Shown one piece after another: positions 38,902 through 51,670 of a stretch of 64,000 nucleotides of DNA. The notes below the pieces were generated by a model. That model did not search any database and was not told where the DNA came from. It saw only the letters and a list, made by a program, of their open reading frames with translations. The stretch is from Aquilaria yunnanensis. Its lineage: Eukaryota; Streptophyta; Magnoliopsida; Malvales; Thymelaeaceae. Location: NCBI GenBank assembly GCA_039654915.1, contig CM077594.1:99648893-99712892 (forward strand). Reading direction: 5' to 3'. Position 1 is the first letter of the stretch, and the number at the start of each line of letters is the position of its first letter. Position numbers and translations under genes: made by a program.

Positions 38902-41900
38902 CTAGCCAACCTTCAAAGAACTGCTAACTTTCTTGTAGAAGCCGTTCAAAGGTTTCTTGAGCTTTCCCAACCAAAAAAGGAACTCGATTGTCGCTGAAGG
39001 TTGCCAAATATATTTACTTATACGCTGCTTAACATAGGATTAATGTAATTACAAATTCACTTGGAACAGTACAAGTTATGGCTGTTGCAACTACATACTG
39101 CAGTTTCCACTTTCTACACCAACGAATTGATGCCTAACGTGAGGATGGAATGTGACAGAGAAATGTTTGCAAAAAGATGTTATGCCTAACTTTCTGAAAT
39201 GGTATGCCTAAATAGACAAAACAGATTCTTTCCTACAGACAAGTTTCTTCACCCATGTGATTTCTACACGATCCACCATGTGTTGTTTCTCCAAATATAG
39301 ACATCTATAGTACCAATGCAAAGAGAAATTTTGTTATTTGTTGTCTATGCCCCTCCAAATTTCATCCTCTTCTATAGTTATGAGCTAAACCAGCCGAATT
39401 TGACATAAGAAAATGTAACTGTCTAAAATGTGATGACATAATTAGTTCTTTGATCATGGCATGATGTTTGTCTTCGAAATCCATCTTAAAACATAAAACT
39501 ACAGTTTTATGCAATAAAATACAATATGCATGAAAAATTTTTAATCGTAAATATGTTCCTCTCCTTCGAACCTTTTAATCTTGATGTATCGAAATCCATC
39601 TAATATATGATTCTATGAGGAATCTGAGTGGATAATTTAAAAGTTTTCTTTGATTTGAGGATATTATTTTCTTCTAAGTAATCCTTTGTCGTATTAAAAG
39701 CGACCAAGACATCAACTTGTATGAGCATACATGTGTTAATAAGTATGTCTAGATTTGCTGTTTCATTTTTTTAATCAAGATTTAAATGAGCTTTAAAAAA
39801 AATACCGAATAGACTTTACCAACTGCAAGTCTCAAGCGAATGACAATCATGCCTATCCTCAATTTCGAATAAAGCCTGAATGGGAAACCTGTAGGTACCG
39901 AAAGACTGATACTATCAGTAAAAAACGCCAACTAAGTGAAAGTGCTTACCTGACATGACCAAGATTTACAAGTAATAAATTTCAGGCATTTAGCGGTCTA
40001 AAGGTGAAAGGAATTACCAGAGCTGAGATTGGACTTTGCAGAAAGACCATAAACGGCATGTTTGGCATAGGCTAGCAACCTCACATGTTTTGAAGCCCCC
40101 AGCTTGCTAATGACAGATCTAAGCAATCCACTGAGGAAGAAAAATAGAATTTTGAACAGGTTAAGGTAAGAGAGAGATTGAATATGATATTGAAACTTTC
40201 CTTCTTACTCTGTTCGCAAGATGGCCAATAAGTCATCTGGAAGACATTCCATGAAAGTAGATATATCCTCCATCTTGAGTGCCTTTAACTCCTGCTTTAA
40301 TTTTTTTTCCTCCTCGGCTGACATTTTACTCCCCAGACCTAATTTACTGTCAAATCCATTAGATATCATCAGATAACTTCCCCAGCAGCCAGGGTACCAT
40401 GAAAATTCTAATAGCTCAAAAAGCATCCTGTTATAGCCCTTCTCCTGCCCGCCCGCCCGCCCACTGAAAAGATGATGAATGATCATATGCACACATATAT
40501 GGTTCACTCAACCAAAACAATTCAGAAGTGTGCTTGGATGGTGAGGAGCTGAGGGTGGTCCAAAAAATGATATGAAAATGAACCGTTTACTGCAGACCAA
40601 ATCATTTCACTCAGTCATGTTTCTTTCATTGGTTTATCAAGTCACGTTATACATAAATAAAATGTTGAGGCAAGTTTAATTACAATTACACCTAACACAT
40701 CAAACATTGATTCTCGGCAAGTACATACACATGTAAAATAAAATGTCAAGGCAGGTGTTACAACTACTTATAAGGGTTTTAAGTATTATTAGAAAAAGAA
40801 AGAGATTTTGGCTCTTTTAGAGCTTTCGAGGAACCTGTGTCTGGCCAATTAGAATGGCAAGACAGGACTTATGCAGCGGATACAAATTAATTAGCATTAA
40901 GGTTTAATTAATTGATTCAGTAACTTCCCAACACATCTTTTTAGTTCCCAAATTCTTTGATAAAGATCCAGGTAGCAGCACTCTGCCAGGTTCCTCCACG
41001 ACTTAAAAATTGAACCATTCCCTCATTCTATACATGTAGGATCCTTTTTCCTTCATATTACCATCCAATAATCGGAATACTATATACAAACAAGGTAGAG
41101 ATGACAGAAGTAAAATCACCTATCAATGGTTCTTCCAGTAAAAATGACAGGGAAGAATTTTGAATACTTTCCCACACCAAAATTTTCACTTATTTGCTGT
41201 ATCTTCTTGGAATCAGAAAAAATTAAAGCCCTCCAAAGCTCACAGTAGTCCAACCTGAATCTCTCATCTAACTTTCTGTAGCTCCCATGATCCAGAATAA
41301 CTGAGATTTATAACTGGAAATAAGCATTAAAATATGACATGCCTTCAATATTTTGGCTTAAACTGAAGGAGAAGCATCAAGGTGATGAATCAGGACATAC
41401 CCAGGGAAAAGCTACCATGATGTTCAACAGAAACCAATATATTACCAGGGTGTGGATCTCCATGCAAGAACCCATGGATGAAAATCATTTCAGAGAAAAC
41501 CTCCATCAACACTTCAGCAACCTACATTATGCACCAAGATGAGTCAGTGGTAAAAACTGTGTCACAATTCAGGATGTAATTAGAAAGGCTCATAATTAGA
41601 TAACAATTTGCCACTTTTTTTCAGCAACTAACAAAAGTTCCTGATTCAATGCCAATAGATACACTGATAGACCTATGAGAGTACAAGGATTTGACATCAC
41701 TAGGACACCAGTGGAACTAGCGATAAAGAGTACCCACCTACATAAAGAAAAAACTCCGTATGGTCTTCAGCATGCATGAATTGAGCAAATGTTTACCAAT
41801 AACTGTTTCATTACAATGAACTAACGCAACTAACCTTCTCAGGATTTATGTTTGATTTCTTCAAAAAGTCCACATCATCAATCTGGAAATGCAGGAAGTA

Positions 41901-44900
41901 ATTATTACTGGTGAAGTACATCATCAGGCAGTATAAAATACAGATTAGTTTTAATGATACAGAAAATAACCTGCTAAAAGTATCCAAATTCCAAACCCAA
42001 ACTAATGAGATACTGCTCAACGTAACCATGCTGGACAGGAGCACTTAACACATCACTTCCCATGTAAGACGGTGAAACAACCAATATGAGTCATGTGGAC
42101 CACAAAAATAAGCTTACAATAGACAAAATGAGAAACAACCTGGGCTTTGATACCATGCGACAAAAATCGAACCTGAAACTCAATGGTGATACGTAGAGAG
42201 GTCTGACCACAATATAAAGCTCTAAGAAACCCAAACTAATGAAGGGGAATAAGACCACTTAACGTAACCGAAGAAGTAATTGAATTATCAACCATACAGA
42301 CATCACATAATTATATTGTCAAATCCATGGCATAAACATCAACCAACCAATTTTTCCCTATTGGTGTAGACCATTGACAAAGTTAACTTTGAAGTTCCCA
42401 TTCATTGCAGGAACAGTGCCTTTTCGAAACAATGACTTTTTTTTCCAGGAATCTGGCAACAAATGTTATAAAAAAAGCCCATTGGTTTAAGGTCCTAATA
42501 TTGCAAGCTTGGCAATCCATTGACCCAATGTCTAGGATGGGAAATATATGATGATCTGCCACAATGCTAGAGCACATTAACAACTTCCTCTAATAATTTT
42601 AAGGCTTGTCTGGACTTGAATCCTATGCGAATTAATCTATGCAACAAGGTTGAGAAGAAGCAACCCCGTGGAAAGGAGCATCATCATCATAACACAGCTT
42701 AATTGTAGCTAAACTGGAGGCGGGGGCATGTAGTTCATAACATTAACTAGCCACTGAAATTCACATTGACATTGGAAATTTATTCAGCATTGAATCCCAA
42801 AAAATTTGTTCCGCAAGGATCAAGGAGTTTAACTAAGTCTTTCTCTAACATTCACATGGTATTAAGGCAAGCTCTCAGTAAACACAATACTTCTGACCAA
42901 GATAAACATTCAGTCCCTATTCTGAATTTTTTTTCTTGCCATTGTTTTTGTCAGTGTTTCATAGTTTCAACCAAGGTTGTCAGCATTGGGAGTCCACATG
43001 GAATTGTTTTTTGTTTTCTATGAATCATAGTTGTAGAATCGGATCAGAATTGTAATTGTAATCATAGAAGCTAATTGAATCATTTTTCCTATTTCAAATT
43101 GTAAAATAGTAAGATTCTAAAACTCGAATCAGGATTTTGACAACCTACTTTCAACTATACAGAAGAATCCAAGTTTACCTTCATATCAGAAAGTGTATCC
43201 ATTTCACTAGATTCCTCATGTAATTTAATTGATTTAAAAAATTTATCACAGGCAAAAATAATAGCAAGCAATTATACACAACCTAGAATAGCTCAAAAAA
43301 CAAGACCTTCTGGAATATACATATGCATATATGTAACAAAAATGAAGCATTTCCGAAAAGCCAAACCTTTTGTCCGCTGCAGAACTCCATAGTTAGAACA
43401 TGGCTTGTTGTGAAACCCTGAGCGAATGCAAATTTTTAAAATTTTAGGTTTACATAGTTGATGCCAATTTTGAAGTACAAAGAGCTCGTCTAAATTGTTA
43501 AGACAGGCTGATACTAAGAAAATAGAAGCAGAGGAGAACTGCAATACCCAAAATACGGGAGGAACTCTGACCCTGTTATTATTCTTAAAATTGTCAGCAG
43601 TCTTCTCACAGTTTCTTGCCTCTTGGATAAAATCTGTGAAAATATGGGAAAAAGAAACCATAAGTGTGCATATAGATCATCCAAACAGGCAAACATGTTA
43701 GCAGATTACAAATAATTTTTCATCATAAAGAAATGTTGACAAATTAAAAACAAATTTAGACAGCTAAAAATAAATGACAAAAAAAACACTTGTACTCAAA
43801 CAAGAGAAGAAAAGAAATAAGAGCTTCAGCACATGAAGTAAGAGAATGATCACATACTCTAGAATTACAACAGAACATGCATTGCAAATGTGTCACAATT
43901 CCATTAGGGAGATTAGTGAGTGTTTAAATTTCAGTCACTTGTGTGCTAAAATTCTGTTTCTTTTTTGCTCCCTTGATTAACAGGCACCTAAATTCGTGCT
44001 TCCTCCACTACTTAAAAGGGATTCTCTAACAGCCATTTTTCCGACAGCTTAGTGGGCTGGTAATTTTCAACGCGTAAGACTCTTAGAAACAGTAGACAAA
44101 TATTTCCAATGGCCTCGTATTGGTAATATTTTGGAAAGTACGTCAAGCAATGTTTCCAACAGCTCAAGAACAAGGCTGTTGGAAAACTCTCAACAGCTTA
44201 AGCCGTTAGAAGGTCCAATGGCCTCGCATTGGTCTAAAGTGTGGGAACAATGCACTCAAAATATATGGAAAGAGTTTGAAATTTTTTCAACCAAATTCCT
44301 GTGAGACAAGGATCTGAACATGATCCCTCAATCTGATTTCACAAATTACCACAACATGGCATATACAATAAGCAATTATATAGAAGAGAACCACAACAGA
44401 TATTAATTGGATAACCTTTTCTCTATGCCCATAACTTGCATGATGCTTTACTACTTTTCTAGAGGTACTTACATCGAACATCTTTCAGTCTTCAACATAA
44501 ATGTGTACATAGGGAATCATATTTGAAATAAAACAGAATGCATAACGTACAACTAGAGTCATACATGTATCAACAAATCAATATTTAGCACACAATGACT
44601 TGAAAGGAGGAGACACTCACCTAGCTCTAACGAAATTGCCCGTACAAATTCTGAGACAAGCCAACCAAATCGATATTCAGGGAAGATCTGCATAATTATG
44701 CAAAAATATTGGTATGGAGGTATGTGAATGTGTTTTGTAATGATTTTTAAAAATGATTTATTAGCAATTATTTTAGTATATAGTGATTATTTTTTTAACC
44801 ATAAAGAAGTCCAAAAAGTAATTTTTTTAACCTTTTTTTATAAAAGTTGAGTATTTTTTTAAAAAATAAATTATTTTTTTAAAGAAATTTATTCAAGTGG

Positions 44901-47308
44901 TTATTAATTAGATAGAGTTTAGGCTTTCAGATGACATTGGTTTTAGACCAAAAATTGACAAAAATGAAAATAATGGATTATTTTTAATGGGAAAAGTACA
45001 GCATTCATCTTAAACACTAAGTTTTGAGGATTTACCTTACACACAGATGCTTTAATCTAATAAGTTCATATATTCTCTCTTACCCTTTTCTCTTCCTTTC
45101 GTCTTCCATACTCTCTCCTCTCCTAAACCATAACCCTAGTTCAGCTTCTTCGTCTTTCCCCCCCTTTTTTGTACAGGGGCCAGGGCGCAGATTTTTGTAA
45201 AGATTTTTAAACACACACACATGGAGAAAAGGCGGAAACATAGCTAAGATGTTAAGTACGTACCCATGCAACAGACTTTTCAAGGAGTGACATGATTGTT
45301 GTGTCTAGTTGCATCTTATGTTTCAACCCAGGATACTGCACCTGTGTCCAGAAGACAAGTACTTTTGGGACAGAAAGATTATGATATCAATATGATTATG
45401 AAATAGTAACTCTATCAGCAAAAGTTTGCAACAAACACCACCAAGAAGAACCAAAAACTCACATCACTTTGATTAAAAAATACATGCAAAGTAACAATGG
45501 GGGAAACCATTTAGAACCAGGAATCATCGAAGAATTCATAAAATAACAGATTTTCAGCTTCCTTTCAGGTCTGAAATCAGAACCCCTATGAAACCACTCA
45601 AATGTAAAGCCAAAAATGAGGCAAAGAACATGTCAAATACTCACATATATTAACCATCCAACATGACATTGGCACTAATTTATATATTCCGTGAATAAAA
45701 TTTATTTGTCCCAACTGATAAATTGGAGAGACCACATACACGAATTAAAGCCTGAGATAAGTCACATCATTCTTCTGACTGACCTTAACAGCTACTTCTT
45801 GGCCATCTCTCAGTATCGCGTGATGTACTTGAGCTATTGATGCAGCAGCAATTGGTTTCTCATCAAATGAAGTAAATCTAAGGCAAGCATCAATATTTTC
45901 AAAGTTAACAGAAAAACGTAACTCTACTATGGCCAAGCCTCTTGCTCGTGAGAAGGACAAGGCAAATGGAATAATCTGCTTTTCTGAATGACTGAAAAAT
46001 GCAACACTAAGGCCTTCACAGACAGTAATTTCCCTTCTTTTTAAATGCTGCTTGTAAGGACAAAATATCCTTATCCACTAAGGAACTGCACTTCCTCCAC
46101 AACCTCAAGTAACAGAAAACCATATTTTCTGACTTCAAGCAATCCCTAGCGCAAAAGAGGAATATCACCAAAATAACCCCAATTTATAGGTTCTCCTAAA
46201 GTGAAGTTTCAAAGAACCCAGTTTTGTCCTCAACAGGATAAGAAATGCATTACTCGGTTGCTCATCATGGGCAGGCATCAAAGAGAAAAATAATTAGACA
46301 TCTATCCAAGGACAGTTATGTCCAAGCCATGAAGTTATATTTAAAATAAAAAATAGGGGGAAATATGTAAAACAAGGAGAAATTCAAAGATGAAACAGCC
46401 AAGTCCTTCAAACGATATAGAATGTACTAGTAAGTTTTGAAGAGCAACTCACATCTCTGACAAATCATGACCAAGATTTGTGATCACTACTTCTTTTATA
46501 GATTTGAAATCACAGGGAACTGCCTACAATGGTTTTTATCACAAAATCAGCAGAAAACCTTATCAGGGACTGCTACTTCAATGCATTGAAGGACGAAGAA
46601 AGATGGAGAAAGCTATCAAGACCTGATCCTGTAGCGAGGAAAGAGTCACTGAGTACTCCTTTGGTATTTGCCGCAAAGAAGAAACGAATTGACCAGCTTT
46701 CACGTAAAAGCCTTTGTTTCTTTCACATAATTTTAGCATTCTTTTGGCTGAGCGAAAATGAACCTGTGGTGGGACCACCAAGAGGAAAGTAAAATACTTG
46801 TCACAGAACTACCATTTGACGATGCAACAACATTTCATCGAAACTAAGCGAACAACTGAAGTTACTGAACCGGGAAGAAACAAAATAATTGACTTCAGCA
46901 GTGGCGAAATCATCGAATCGTTGGCGCCAAAATAAAGAGAAGTAAAAGTAAAACCTCGGAAAGAACGCGCCGATACTCATCGGAGTCCTGAGGCAGGCCG
47001 TGCAAGGAAAACTTGTAATCAGCGACGGCGAGAGCAATCTGCGACAGAGAGAGAGTTGAAAATGTGGAATAAACGAGACTCGTGAACAAAATGATAAGAG
47101 GAGTGGAGCAGAATCGGACGGAGGAGATTGCGCGAGAGGAGCGGAGAAGGCCGTCAGAGGTTGCCCTAATTGTGTCGTAAAGAGAAGAATCGCCGGAAAA
47201 TATGATGGAATTGGGGCTTGTGGCTTGAAAGGAGAGGCCAGCGAGTGCCGTGACGCAGAGCGCCGTCTTCGCCTTCGCAGGAAGCTTCAAAATCTCGCGT
47301 CTCCTCAT
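38902..47308 (-). CDS. ABC1/UbiB atypical protein kinase, ADCK1-like
   Basis: Exons in coding order: 46955-47308, 46623-46763, 46453-46523, 45784-45877, 45264-45341, 44621-44687, 43548-43633, 43367-43417, 41835-41882, 41401-41521, 41120-41300, 40209-40346, 40018-40130 and a probable last exon 38902-38993. All junctions keep frame with GT-AG sites, giving about 544 aa. ABC1 hallmarks are present: VKAGQF (KxGQ motif), [11 protein letters not shown] (Ala-rich nucleotide loop), EVAVK lysine, [23 protein letters not shown] (catalytic loop) and LDHGSYR in place of DFG. The family acts in coenzyme Q and lipid homeostasis in mitochondria or plastids; here the basic, hydrophobic N-terminus ([14 protein letters not shown]) suggests organelle targeting, an inference. 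The start is the first ATG in an open frame that extends upstream into a transposon arm without another ATG. If the last intron is not spliced, the protein ends six codons after exon 13, at 39998, giving about 520 aa. Confidence 0.88.
42974..43146. mobile_element. Possible small MITE in an ABC1-kinase intron
   Basis: A 173-bp segment bounded by AGGTTGTCA and TGACAACCT, which are inverted copies. It lies in the intron between exons 43367-43417 and 41835-41882. No convincing target duplication, so the call is tentative. Confidence 0.4.
44734..44960. repeat. Dispersed AT-rich repeat, copy 1 (partner 48560-48810)
   Basis: Shares TAATTATTTTGRTATAYAG-like text and, about 150 bp later, TTATTCAAG...GTTATTAATTAGATA with the segment at 48560-48810, in the same orientation. 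This copy lies in an ABC1-kinase intron and the other inside element 4. Confidence 0.5.
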
Positions 47309-47399
47309 TTTCAGCTGGGCAGTGCGCCGCCCGCGGACGTCTGTCTGCAAGTCTGACCTCGACGGGAGTTGAATTTGCCTGCTTTTTTCTTTTCTTGTT
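47309..47399 (-). promoter_or_regulatory. Short leader between the ABC1-kinase ATG and the transposon edge
   Basis: Only 91 bp of GC-rich sequence separate the start codon from the terminal inverted repeat of element 4. The 5' UTR or core promoter must therefore be very short or lie inside the element. Confidence 0.5.
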
Positions 47400-48143
47400 G
47401 GGTTTTTCACGTATACTCCTAAACTTTAAGTGATATTACATTTTTTTATCATAAGGTTTGAAAATCTACATTTACCCCTACTTTTTTAATGTTATCAGTT
47501 AAAATTACAGCTAACTACCTTGAAATTAGTTTAGTTTACAATTATACCTGAAAGTTTAGAAATCTATAATTTTTCAAGATTGTTCTTCCCTTTCTTGTCT
47601 CTCCACTTACATTTTCCTCCACCTTTACTTTGAACCATCCATCTCTGCCCCTCCTCACCTCTTTATGCGACTTCTCCGTCTGCTCCAATACTCTCTCCTT
47701 CAACCCCCTTGTCGTTGCTCCTTAGGCCCTCGACAGTGACTTTGCAGTTGTTATATTGAGACTTGCTCAAACCAAGGCTACGAACTCGGGGGTCCTTTAT
47801 CTCCACTTTCCTCGCCAGTGCCACCTATGCCCCTGACTATGAGATGCTCCAGACATGTCAAGACTACCACAATTACGTCAACTTCTAGCTTTTGGCCACC
47901 GACAATGAGTTCAACTCTAATTCCTATGACGCAGCCTGGAGGATGTCAATATAGAGGCCAATGCCATCTAGAAATGCAAATATGAAGCCTAAGAGTCAGC
48001 CTTGGTTGAGCTCAACTCTGCCTTTCTCAAGATTAGTGAAATGAAATTTGTTTACATATAAAAGTAATAAAACAAACATGTAATTATGATATTAATATAA
48101 AAAATTATATAAGTTCATCGAATTTTCTAAAATTTTACAAAAC

Positions 48144-48474
48144 ACTCCCGCCTATATTAGTGGAAAATACAATATGACCTGCTACTTATTTGAATTTAAT
48201 TATTAGAGATAAATTTTTTATTTGTCTCATCATATTCTAATTATTGGCAATATAATATTTGGTTCCAATTATTTGCCTCCAATTTTGAATAGATTTTATG
48301 GAGTCAAATATTTCATTTTATTCATTTTATTTGTCTCCGATATATATTAATTAGTGACAACTATAATATATGCTTATAAGTTTTTGCCTCAAATTTTGAA
48401 TATAAGATTGGAGACAAATGCGTTATTTGCCCCCATTACATTTGTCTCAAAAGTTAATTCCTCATGTAGTGAAT
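48144..48474 (-). mobile_element. CACTA-like terminal fragment inside element 4
   Basis: Read on the reverse strand from 48474 it begins CACTACATGAGG. The word GAGACAAAT or GGAGGCAAA is then repeated several times within 330 bp. CACTA ends with subterminal repeats of this kind are typical of En/Spm elements. The opposite end is not clear (a possible CACTCCC at 48144). It has no coding sequence. Confidence 0.55.
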
Positions 48475-49019
48475 TTAAAATAAAAAAAATTAAATTAAAA
48501 TGAGAAATGTTAAAAACCAATTTATTTTGAAAATATGGGATAAAACAACATTGCTAGATGTTTGACAAAGATCTTAACAAATGAGTTACTAGTAATTATT
48601 TTGATATACAGAGATTATTCACTCAACTTGAATAATATTGATTGAAACTTTATATTTAAAAAGGTTAAAAAAAATATTTAACACTTTTTTTTCAAAAATA
48701 TTGGCATTTTCTCTTGATTTTTCTTTTTCTTAGTTGGCTACAAAAAAAATTATTTTCTAAAAAAATTATTCAAGCAATTGTTAATTAGATATTTAAATGA
48801 TATAGTTCTAGATGAAAAAAATCAATTGAAGCGACTGAAGGTATTGAAGCGTTGGCATTCCTTTTCTCTCATTTAATTTGCATTGATCCATAGAAAGAGA
48901 GACGATAAGAATTTAGGTGAGTCTGAATGGATTGAGGTAAGGAGGACAAGTGATTTTGGGGATGAAGTCGGGGAAGAAGGCAAGGATCATATAAGAAGGC
49001 GGGGAGGCAGTAGGGATGG

Positions 49020-50340
49020 ATGTTAATGTTGTGCCCAATGACAATCATGAGATGATTGTATTTTGCACATTGAGTTATGATATTTTATTGAGACATTATT
49101 CCAGCAATTGTGTTTGTTATTTTTATTTCTGTGTGACATAATCAAACATAATTATAACCCTAAAATACTCTAAAATAATGATATTCTTGAACGTCTCTGA
49201 TATAATATTATTGTGGAGTGAGTTACAACAATATATAAAGACTAGCATGTGCGAAGACTAATATGAGATATATAGTCTACATATGGGTACAAGTTGGAGA
49301 ACTTGTGTACTAGACTGACTCACCATAAGAACACTATATGAATTGTTATATGAGTGTCATAAGTGATTCTCATAGTGATCATGATATATACAGTTCTTTG
49401 ACCTAAGGTTATCAAGGTTCTATACATGTAAGTCAAATACTTTGACACTTCTTTTTATTACTCGTAACTAAGTGAACATGAAGGTAGTTACTGGGTATGT
49501 TACATATCATGCGAAGGGTTTTGTATGATCAAGATGAGATTTGTCCCTCCTATGTAACAAAAGTGATATCTTTGGATCCCTTGATTGAGTGAGACTCAGG
49601 AAATACAGGGTCATGCTTAGATGAGTTAATATAGGATATCAATATCATCTATTTTAGTCAGTCTATTTAGTAATAAAAAAACCTTAGATTGGGTTGTGCA
49701 AGAATAACACATTTCATGTATCGTGCTCGGTCTTGATATCTTGGATAAAGAGATAATGACATATACGAATAATGATCATAGATGTTTAGTCAAATCACTG
49801 ACTATCTTATCACTTAGATAGTAATGATGTGTTGCTAGACACCACTCATTGTTTATGATTATAAATGTGATTTATGATCATTGCCAATGTGATAAGAGCC
49901 TATTGGGTCGCACACTTAGAGCCAATTGGATTATTTGAGTGCATGGGCCAAATTATTTAATTTTGGTTTCATGATAATTGTGAATTAATAATTGACCCAA
50001 AGGTTGAACCATTATGGAGTCCGAAATTAGACTTAATTGGATTAGGGTTTTAAAACCTATTAGGCTTGAGAGTTAGGCCTCACTATATATACATCATATA
50101 GTAAAAATTTTATAGCCCTAGCCTTTCTAATGACAAAATCAAAAGGGTTTTGAAAAATTCTATTCATACTCTCTTCTTGTTTTTTCCTTAGAGGATGTAA
50201 GTTAGCACTGCGGGCGTAAGAGGAACGCACCTGCTGAAACATGATGGAGTCGGGGTAATCCGAATGGTTCGTGTGGATACTGTAGAAAGCTTGAACATAT
50301 CAACTGTTTAAGTTTGTGATTCAACTCAACAGTTAGGTAA
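49020..50340. repeat. Retroelement-like non-coding DNA inside element 4
   Basis: This stretch lacks coding capacity but has the look of LTR or leader sequence: a GCCTATTGGGTCGCACAC phrase, a TATATATA segment near 50084, and a moderately GC-rich end around 50190-50260. I could not define LTR ends, primer-binding site or target duplication. Confidence 0.3.
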
Positions 50341-50713
50341 AAAATCTCAGCCGACTATGTATAAAAATTTTTGAACACCCGATTTACTCTGTTTCACTTG
50401 GATCTTCAAGGATTTTAGTTAGTTTCTACTACACTTGTTTAGTTCCCAAAGCTCTACAATAGATAGGGTTGAAGTGACGATAACAAATAATAGAAGTAAA
50501 GTGACAAGAAGAAGAAATACATTCTTGGAAAATTGTAGGTTTAAAAAGTTTTGGATATAATTGTAAACTATACTAAATTCAAAGTGGCTGACTATAATTT
50601 TGATTGATGGTTGACTAACGATGTTAAAAATATATGGGAGTAAGTGTAGATTTTCAAACCTTAGAGACAAGTATAATATTATCTAAAGTTCAGGGGGTAA
50701 CTTTTAAAAACCC

Positions 50714-51670
50714 TTTCTTAAGACTGTTCATGCACTTAAACTTTTAGTTAAAAAAAAAAAAAACTACCTGTCAACTCTCTCTCAAAGTCTTTCATTCACC
50801 GTCTTCCTCACTCATTTGTCGTTTCTGACCAAACTTGGATTTTAGTCCAGATATATATGTTCTTTTTCATTCATTTTACTGTTTGACTAATCTTATGTGA
50901 ATTTATCTATTGGATTTTATGATAGATGAAATCCCCTTTAAATTATAGTATTTACCAGTGATTTGAAACTCTTACAGAGTAAATCTTCAATATGAGGTAC
51001 GCGACAACGAATATAGGTTTTCTCTTGATTTCATCTGAATCTCGAACCCTATCGGATGTACCGATGCTTAGTAACAAATATGAAGGTGATTGCATAAATA
51101 AAGTCAGTATTTATTTAAAAAAATACTTATTTTGATCTACATGGAAGGTTCGGCTTGATTTGACTCATCTTCTTTTCTTTTGTTCCTTAGATTCTTATGT
51201 GATCATTGATTTGTAAAATGTCATTTGACTTATTCTTAATTAAATTGAAGCATCTTTTGTATAAAACAAACCTTTTAAAAAAATTCAAAAAAAATATCTT
51301 ACAACTAAATGTAACCTTCAAATTTTGAACTATGGGATATTGCATGTAATCAAGGTAAGTCACTAAAATTTAGAAAGTATTATCTACTTTAACTAGTTAA
51401 ATTTACTATATACCCTATAGATTGTAAAAACCTTATTTCCTAAATTGTATTCATAAGGTAATGTCACTCTTGATCCTTTTTTTTTTTTAATACACAGAAG
51501 CATCTATGTAGGGATATTTTTTAGTATAAGTAAGGGGAATTGTATGTTTTTTCTTAGACTTGAAAGATACCTAAACCAGATTTGAATGACATTATAAGCG
51601 GAAGTGAAAGACGCAAAAATCGAACTCTTAACTTGTCTTTTTCCCTTGGTATTCATTTGCCACTTTTTCA
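50714..51670. other. AT-rich intergenic, no gene seen
   Basis: No domain-bearing frame, repeat or motif could be supported. Confidence 0.5.

Larger units (their letters stand above)
47400..50713. mobile_element. MULE-like element 4 (3.3 kb, inverted arms)
   Basis: The left end GGGTTTTT (47400) and the right end AAAAACCC (50713) begin inverted arms that align over roughly 200 bp. Shared blocks are AAGGTTTGAAAATCTACA, TAGTTTACAATTATA and CTTCTTGTC-like text. The flanks tttcttgtt and tttcttaag share six leading bases, a possible eroded target duplication. The interior has no transposase. At 47600-48020 it has C-rich, exon-like sequence (for example DYEMLQTCQDYHNYVNF, with a stop right after it) that may be captured and that I cannot name. 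A CACTA-like end and retroelement-like non-coding DNA follow, so the element appears nested or composite. Confidence 0.7.

Noticed and set aside
47309..47410. N-terminal extension of the ABC1 kinase upstream of MRRREIL
   Set aside because: The extension has no ATG and reaches the transposon arm. The first ATG at 47308 gives a sensible N-terminus.
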